DNA from: Phoronis australis
Taxonomy: Eukaryota; Phoronida; Phoronidae
Direction: 5' to 3'
DNA length: 64,000 bases
Assembly: GCA_002633005.1 (NCBI GenBank)
Contig: NMRA01000344.1
Span: 172,499-236,498, forward strand
A program made the translations under genes and the position numbers. The notes beneath the pieces are model-generated. The model searched no databases and was not told the origin of the DNA. It saw nothing but the letters and a program-made list of their open reading frames with translations. Of this stretch, positions 60,501-64,000 are shown piece after piece (the stretch's first letter is position 1; the number at the start of each line of letters is the position of its first letter).

Positions 60501-63500
60501 GCCATAATGCATGTTTAGGGGACACCACCGAGACTGATGGGAGTGATGCTGAAGGTCACACATCACGTAAGCGCAGGTCGTCATTTGATTCAGTGTGCAG
60601 TAAGGAAACACAGCAGTTCAAAGAAGAGTTACAAGTCGTTGTACGTGATCTGGAGAAAACACTGGATGAAAGTCTGAACAAGGATGGCGTTCAAATAGGT
60701 AGGTTACGCTTGGCTAGAACTTCATTAAGTGACTTGTGACTAGCGAGTTGGTTCTTTATTAGGGCCTAGTCACACCAAAGTTCTCGGTACAGTTTTGAAA
60801 CTGAGCTGTCTAGTCTGAGAAAGACCCTTGCGGACAGTGTTTCATTGGAGACACAATATTGGTCAAAGTTGCCTGTTTCTGTCTGTCCCTGTCTGGTTCA
60901 TCAATGTGTTAAGATGGGCGTGCACGTGCAGAGAGTTAGTTTGGTGTGGTACCTGTTTAATATATATGGAGGGACTTGTTTTAACAAGTGCAAATTCAGT
61001 CATTTGATGCATTGAACTGTTTGACATCTATGAGGGAGGTGGTGATGGTAAAAGGAGAACCAGTAGAAGTAGTATCTAGTAACTTGTACACTTTTCACTC
61101 TGTGTGGTAGACTAAAGGACAAGCATGTTCCATCTACCAAATTGTGTTTTCATCACCATTAGGTGCATATATACAAGACATACAAATTAAATAGTTCAAT
61201 GGCTTTTTGATACGAAGATAACATATGAATAAAAACAAAGGAGTTTTTGAGACCAATATTTGAACAGAAGCCAGTCCTTTCATACTTCCTTCATTTCCAG
61301 GTTAAGGATATCTCAACCTTATTCATAAAAATTGGCCGTTTTTAAGATATTTTTTTCATAATGTCTAACAAAATACCTTATCTTCATTCTCGGGGTACAT
61401 CAAGTACAAAATTTATACCATGTAGTGAGAAAACAAGATTGAGCAGAACCACCTTGGAACTGCATAACCGCATGGGAATTTGTTTACTAGGATCAAAGGT
61501 TGCAGGGCTGTCACTCAAATCGAATCTCACGGCACCAGGCATAAAGCAGTTTTGTATGTACCCTAAGTCCTTTCATTCACCGAGTCGCCATAATATTGAG
61601 TCAACATGGTGTACATAGCATAGAAAGATGCTGCAGAAAACGAAGATAAAACCTTTTTATCCGGGGGAAGTTGTGCATGCATACAACCGCTTGAGAATGA
61701 ATGCACCGAGTATGAGTAGTTGAACTGTCTCTTAGGCTAAAGTGTTCAATAACGAAAGAAGTTGTTAAAAAGTTTTCCACGAAATTCATTAATTTCATTG
61801 GTAATTTCACATTTCGCTAATAATAATGGACTAGCTTTGTTAACTACCCATTTTGTTGTTGGTTTCTTGATATTCTCCTGTCGCGTGGTGTGTATACAAT
61901 GAACTGTTGGCCTACTTACTGTTGACTCCGCCTTCTGACCTAGACAACACGAGATACACGAAACCCCACATACACAATTAAAACATTTTTGTGATAATCA
62001 AGTTAATTACACATTGCAAATTCAGTTGACATTGCAACTGAATGTTGAAATAGCAAACATAGTTAAGGCACAAACAGGTTAGATTGTTGACCGAAAACAA
62101 GTTTTCACTGAATCATTAACTAAAGACCTTGAGATTTTTACATTTCACAACTTTGTCGTTTTCTTATCTTTGGCATATCAAATTAATTTGAAGAGTTCTC
62201 TTAAACGGCTTGGTGGGTTTCACTGAAACTTTGCAAACTTAATATTTATTCATAAATTTCGAAAACGGATTTTTGATATAAAGGCCTTAGTGTAATGTAG
62301 TAAAAACAATTAAATATGACTGCTATTTTTTACAAAATTTTGTTTTGCAAGTTAATCTGTCAGAGAAACCAAACTGAAAGACTAATCAAAAATTACTAAC
62401 ATTGTTTTTAGGTAACTGGTGAAGTTTTCATTTAAAATGGTTTCATTAAAATCGACTGGGGTTATTTTGCTGTGAATGTACCTTTCTTAAAAATGAAATT
62501 TTGACTCCAAAATTTGTTAACTTAATAATCATGGCACATAAATATAAAACATATTTTTATAATGCCTGATCTTCTTTCAGTGAACATATACTTTTACTAG
62601 TTGACAAAGCATGTTTTTGATATACAAGGCCACTAATTAAGGTTTGAGGTATCCTTAACTTGACATTGTGTAATCTTCTACGAGAGCATGTAATCTTTTC
62701 AATTTGTTTTCCTTGCATGTTCTTTTCACAGATGCTGAAGTGTTGGCATCTTTTGAAGCACACATCAGCAGTGCATTGAGAGATCTTGCACAGTCACTCC
62801 ACCTAGCGGTTGATAGTAAGTTGACGTTTTTGCAAATGTCAACCATTTCTGTGCAGTAAATTTTCAAACTTTGAATAAAAGTAACAAAGATGCTACTCGA
62901 AATGTATATATTGATAAAGTGAATCCTGTTTGGCATTCTACGCAGTACACAAGCAACAGCTGAGTAACAGTTGCGTATTAAAGCTTTTACACCATTTGAA
63001 CTGAAAGGAGCATCTTTTTTACTTTTATTCGTTTTTTTGCCTCATTTTGGCTAGAAAAATATTTTCATTTAGTAGGTTTAAAAAACTTGATGCATGACAA
63101 CTTCTTAAATTTAAGCGTGTTGCACTTGGGTTTTGTGGTTATGACATTCGAAAATAAATTCCATATTTATGAAATGTAATTGACAGATATACCATTACAC
63201 AAATCACAATGAGGCAATACAAATGTGTGTTCAGGTATAGGACAGATTTTGTCATAATCAAAAGCACACTCAGTGGGGCTATGGAGCGTAATCCACAAGT
63301 TGATATTCAGGCCCTAGTTTTGTCTTTTGCGTTTTTTTAGTTAAGATACAAGTTGAATTTGCATGTGAAAAATAGCAATTCCTTGCCGATTTTGCTTGCT
63401 GCATCAGTTTTTATTCAATACTTTGGCAGTTTGACTAAGAACGTGAGATAAACTGAATTAATTGAATTGTTCTATTTGTTGCTCAGTTGATCCGCTCGTA

Positions 63501-63792
63501 ATCAGAACTTTGTGCTTTCTCCTCATGTTGTGAAAATTTTCTAGTCTTGCTCGGTATTCTTTGGGGAATTTTCCTGAATACCCAAAAGATGCAGATCACA
63601 ACAGATAAATTAATGAAAACGGATGAATAGCGAAAACTCAACAGATTTTTTTTCTTCATTAGTTATGTTCTGCTTTTTGTGTCTTCAGACCAGAATCCAG
63701 GAAGAACTGACATTCCTGTGACAAGGCACCATGAAGTGGAGCACATTCTAACGCAACACGTTGAGACTTATCTGTCAGACAGCATTGAGCTG
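48418..63792 (+). CDS. myrip: Rab27 effector, MyRIP/melanophilin (Slac2) family, 5' part of gene
   Basis: Seven exons (48418-48527, 54488-54712, 56066-56241, 59356-59493, 60519-60698, 62732-62815, 63689-63792) splice at GT-AG borders into one open frame of 1017 nt, 339 codons. Split codons match at every junction, which is strong support. Residues 1-36 form the first Rab-binding helix, 64-108 a zinc finger with four CxxC pairs, and 121-138 the WFY..FGSAKV helix typical of MyRIP and melanophilin rather than of the Slp proteins. Known family members bind GTP-Rab27 on secretory granules or melanosomes and link them to myosin Va/VIIa and actin. Residues 277-339 look like the helical start of the MyRIP/melanophilin C-terminal region. 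The ATG is chosen because MGKKLNLS matches the family N-terminus and has G at -3 and +4. The remaining exons lie beyond the window. Whether it is strictly MyRIP or the shared ancestor of MyRIP and melanophilin cannot be decided here. Confidence 0.88.
48594..48663 (+). repeat. 34-bp duplication in intron 1
   Basis: Two copies of ggggtaaactgccttgg...gtccctgcggggtt start at 48596 and 48630 and differ at about two positions. They lie about 70 bp downstream of the start-codon exon. Confidence 0.8.
49562..49792 (+). CDS. Unassigned candidate exon in intron 1
   Basis: This segment is clearly more GC-rich than its surroundings. It is preceded by a pyrimidine-rich tract ending gtgacccag (49561) and ends at cag|gtagga (49793). 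One frame is open throughout (49466-49795 in full). From ATG 49574 it reads [20 protein letters not shown], an amphipathic helix, then a Gly/Pro/His-rich part and [14 protein letters not shown] do not recognise the protein. Its end phase equals that of myrip exon 1, so it could be an alternative first coding exon of that gene, an exon of a nested gene or a remnant. No Rab-binding motif is present. Confidence 0.3.
50320..50425 (+). repeat. 51-bp degenerate duplication in intron 1
   Basis: The stretch from ggcatcaggtggcgctaggt at 50325 recurs as ggcatccgtaggcgctgggt at 50376, each followed by a related gagaaggatc or gagaatgatc sequence. Confidence 0.55.
51111..53515. mobile_element. 2.4-kb terminal-inverted-repeat element in intron 1
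   Basis: The left end is ta-ccgtaatcgttcgggttaa and the right end is its exact reverse complement: 19-bp perfect inverted repeats flanked on both sides by TA. Inside each end are several degenerate copies of ttaaccgccca or ttaagcgccca, six on the left within 51126-51270 and about seven on the right within 53330-53500. A TA target duplication would suit a Tc1/mariner/pogo-type element, but that is inference. The inside has no open frame longer than 89 codons and no transposase motif that I recognise, so the copy looks non-autonomous. It lies wholly in intron 1 of the myrip-like gene. Confidence 0.75.
54488..54712 (+). CDS. myrip: myrip-like exon 2, zinc finger (residues 37-111)
   Basis: The acceptor is cttgtctacttcag ending at 54487; the donor is gc|gtaagt at 54713. 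The exon encodes a charged helix ([13 protein letters not shown], 38-50), the ILSK motif also found at this position in vertebrate family members, and a two-zinc finger. Its cysteine pairs are C65/C68, C82/C85, C90/C93 and C105/C108, with an extra C64. This finger packs between the two Rab-binding helices. A second reading frame across the same bases (54427-54720) is a shadow. The last 35 bp of the exon and the following 55 bp of intron are tandemly duplicated immediately downstream (see 54678-54855). Confidence 0.9.
54678..54855 (+). repeat. 90-bp tandem duplication over the exon 2 donor
   Basis: The stretch from 54681 (gtctac) recurs at 54771. The second copy retains aatgtctgtgagaagga and, further on, the taaacatgct motif of intron 2. 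In the second copy the donor gcgtaagt has become acagaagt, and the codon for the finger cysteine C105 is altered, so it is a dead pseudo-exon end inside intron 2. Confidence 0.8.
55367..55500 (+). mobile_element. Possible relic of the same TIR family in intron 2
   Basis: It starts with taccgtaatc as in the 2.4-kb element and later contains ttattcgcccat, aataagtgcaccca and aataagcgcccatccc, which resemble the subterminal units. No inverted right end was found. Confidence 0.4.
55871..56060 (+). repeat. 30-bp minisatellite abutting the exon 3 acceptor
   Basis: Units beginning tgttcattcc occur exactly every 30 bp at 55881, 55911, 55941, 55971, 56001 and 56031. The unit is pyrimidine-rich (tgttcattccttcatgttct core) and the array ends a few bases before the tgcag acceptor at 56061-56065, so it forms the polypyrimidine region of intron 2. 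It is open in frame with exon 3, reading as a hydrophobic [10 protein letters not shown] repeat. Confidence 0.9.
56066..56241 (+). CDS. myrip: myrip-like exon 3, second Rab-binding helix (residues 112-170)
   Basis: The acceptor is tttgcag ending at 56065; the donor is gtatac at 56242. Its first base completes Ala112. The peptide contains [19 protein letters not shown] (residues 120-138), the hallmark of MyRIP/melanophilin Rab-binding domains. A basic serine-rich stretch follows, with KSKRV and ESKRKS. The reading frame stays open on both sides into intron sequence (55803-56441), but the upstream part is a 30-bp intronic minisatellite and the exon borders fit the phases of the neighbouring exons exactly. 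I therefore take only 56066-56241 as coding. Confidence 0.88.
58820..58950 (+). repeat. Degenerate 33-bp minisatellite in intron 3
   Basis: Four copies of catatgaccaacgaattgag plus a ctgtctcacc tail start near 58820, 58852, 58887 and 58921. The third copy is the most diverged. Confidence 0.75.
59356..59493 (+). CDS. myrip: myrip-like exon 4, linker (residues 171-216)
   Basis: The acceptor is ctaactcaattttcag ending at 59355, with a good branch-like ctaac; the donor is gtactt at 59494. Two bases complete Ala171. The peptide is an acidic segment ([11 protein letters not shown]), then [13 protein letters not shown] and a serine/glycine tail ([11 protein letters not shown]). Vertebrate MyRIP also has an acidic serine-rich linker directly after the Rab-binding domain. 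A second possible donor (gtagcg, 59482) lies 12 nt upstream and keeps the frame, so isoforms with or without four residues (GSGK) are possible. Confidence 0.8.
60519..60698 (+). CDS. myrip: myrip-like exon 5 (residues 217-276)
   Basis: The acceptor is gcatgtttag ending at 60518; the donor is gtaggt at 60699. Two bases complete Gly217. The first half is acidic and hydrophilic ([12 protein letters not shown]), followed by a basic RKRRSS patch that could be a phosphorylation or localisation site (inference). The second half is a long predicted amphipathic helix ([21 protein letters not shown]). This is comparable in position to the helical segment after the linker in vertebrate MyRIP. The border phases fit exons 4 and 6. 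Confidence 0.83.
62732..62815 (+). CDS. myrip: myrip-like exon 6 (residues 277-304)
   Basis: The acceptor is tgttcttttcacag ending at 62731; the donor is a|gtaagt at 62816. The first codon, Asp277, is split. This short 84-nt exon encodes one amphipathic helix ([20 protein letters not shown]). In family members a helical stretch with alternating Ala, Leu and acidic residues occupies this place. The identification rests mainly on phase continuity, strong splice sites and position between exons 5 and 7. Confidence 0.8.
63689..63792 (+). CDS. myrip: myrip-like exon 7 (residues 305-339), end of visible gene
   Basis: The acceptor is tttgtgtcttcag ending at 63688; the donor is ctg|gtgagt at 63793. 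The exon ends in phase 0. The peptide runs from [18 protein letters not shown] to the helix [16 protein letters not shown]. Vertebrate MyRIP has a comparable charged helix here (weak similarity only). The last 54 exonic bases plus seven intronic bases are repeated in tandem three more times, plus an 18-bp partial copy, to the window edge (see 63739-64000). It is therefore uncertain which copy of the donor is used; the first is the simplest choice. Confidence 0.78.
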
Positions 63793-64000
63793 GTGAGTGG
63801 AACACATTCTAACACAGCATGTTGACACTTATCTGTCAGAAAGCATTGAGCTGGTGAGTGGAGCACATTCTAATGCAGCATGTTGAGACTTATCTGTCAG
63901 ACAGCATTGAGCTGGTGAGTGGAGCACATTCTAATGCAGCATGTTGAGACTTATCTGTCAGACAGCATTGAGCTGGTGAGTGGAGCACATACTAACGCAG
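63739..64000 (+). repeat. 61-bp minisatellite made from the exon 7/intron border
   Basis: Copies start at 63739, 63800, 63861 and 63922, with a partial copy at 63983 that runs off the window. Copies 3 and 4 are nearly identical. Each full unit contains the exon tail coding [12 protein letters not shown] or a close variant, followed by ctg|gtgagt. The unit is 61 bp, so read-through shifts frame and meets a stop. In copies 2-4 the sequence before the tail reads ctaacacag or ctaatgcag, an AG in phase with the tail. Confidence 0.9.

Noticed and set aside
1-64000. CRISPR array, operon or bacterial-type defence system
   Set aside because: Tandem repeats here lack uniform repeats with unique spacers, no cas-like or operon-like gene exists, and the gene structure is that of an animal.

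Overview
The window is AT-rich animal DNA, most likely from a marine invertebrate deuterostome (hemichordate, echinoderm or lancelet). This rests on one intron-rich gene with canonical GT-AG introns and on a dense load of small inverted-repeat elements, minisatellites and decayed retroelement pieces. There is no bacterial-type gene packing. The phylum is inference from repeat style and from the presence of a MyRIP/melanophilin-type gene. One N gap (19743-19869) and two single N calls are present.

Right part, 48.4 kb to the window end: the only confidently recognised gene. It is the 5' half of a plus-strand Rab27 effector of the MyRIP/melanophilin (Slac2) family. Seven coding exons join in one phase-consistent frame of 339 codons. 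They encode a Rab-binding domain (helix, eight-cysteine zinc finger, FGSAKV helix), an acidic/basic linker and the start of the conserved region that follows it. The gene runs off the right edge. Its start-codon exon is preceded by a splice acceptor, so at least one 5' non-coding exon lies to the left. This gene shows repeated tandem duplication at exon borders: a 90-bp duplication over the exon 2 donor, a 30-bp array forming the pyrimidine-rich end of intron 2, and a 61-bp array over the exon 7 donor. Intron 1 carries a 2.4-kb element with 19-bp perfect terminal inverted repeats.

Left part, 1-48.4 kb: no gene that I can defend. It holds a decayed multi-stop relative of a TE-like protein (3.7-5.4 kb), a LINE reverse-transcriptase relic (8.4-8.7 kb), a LINE-like 3' end (34.8-34.95 kb) and several dispersed families seen in two or three copies. 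It also holds a head-to-head pair of inverted-repeat elements forming an 800-bp palindrome (7.16-7.95 kb), a higher-order satellite of about 450 bp made of three 150-bp monomers (14.65-16.18 kb) and many minisatellites. Most open reading frames here are of the length expected by chance in AT-rich DNA. One 158-codon minus-strand frame at 20.1-20.6 kb is listed as unassigned.

The candidates for new biology are the exon-border duplications in the Rab effector gene, the 2.4-kb intronic element with subterminal repeats, and the convergent 20-bp/24-bp minisatellite at 45.7-45.9 kb.
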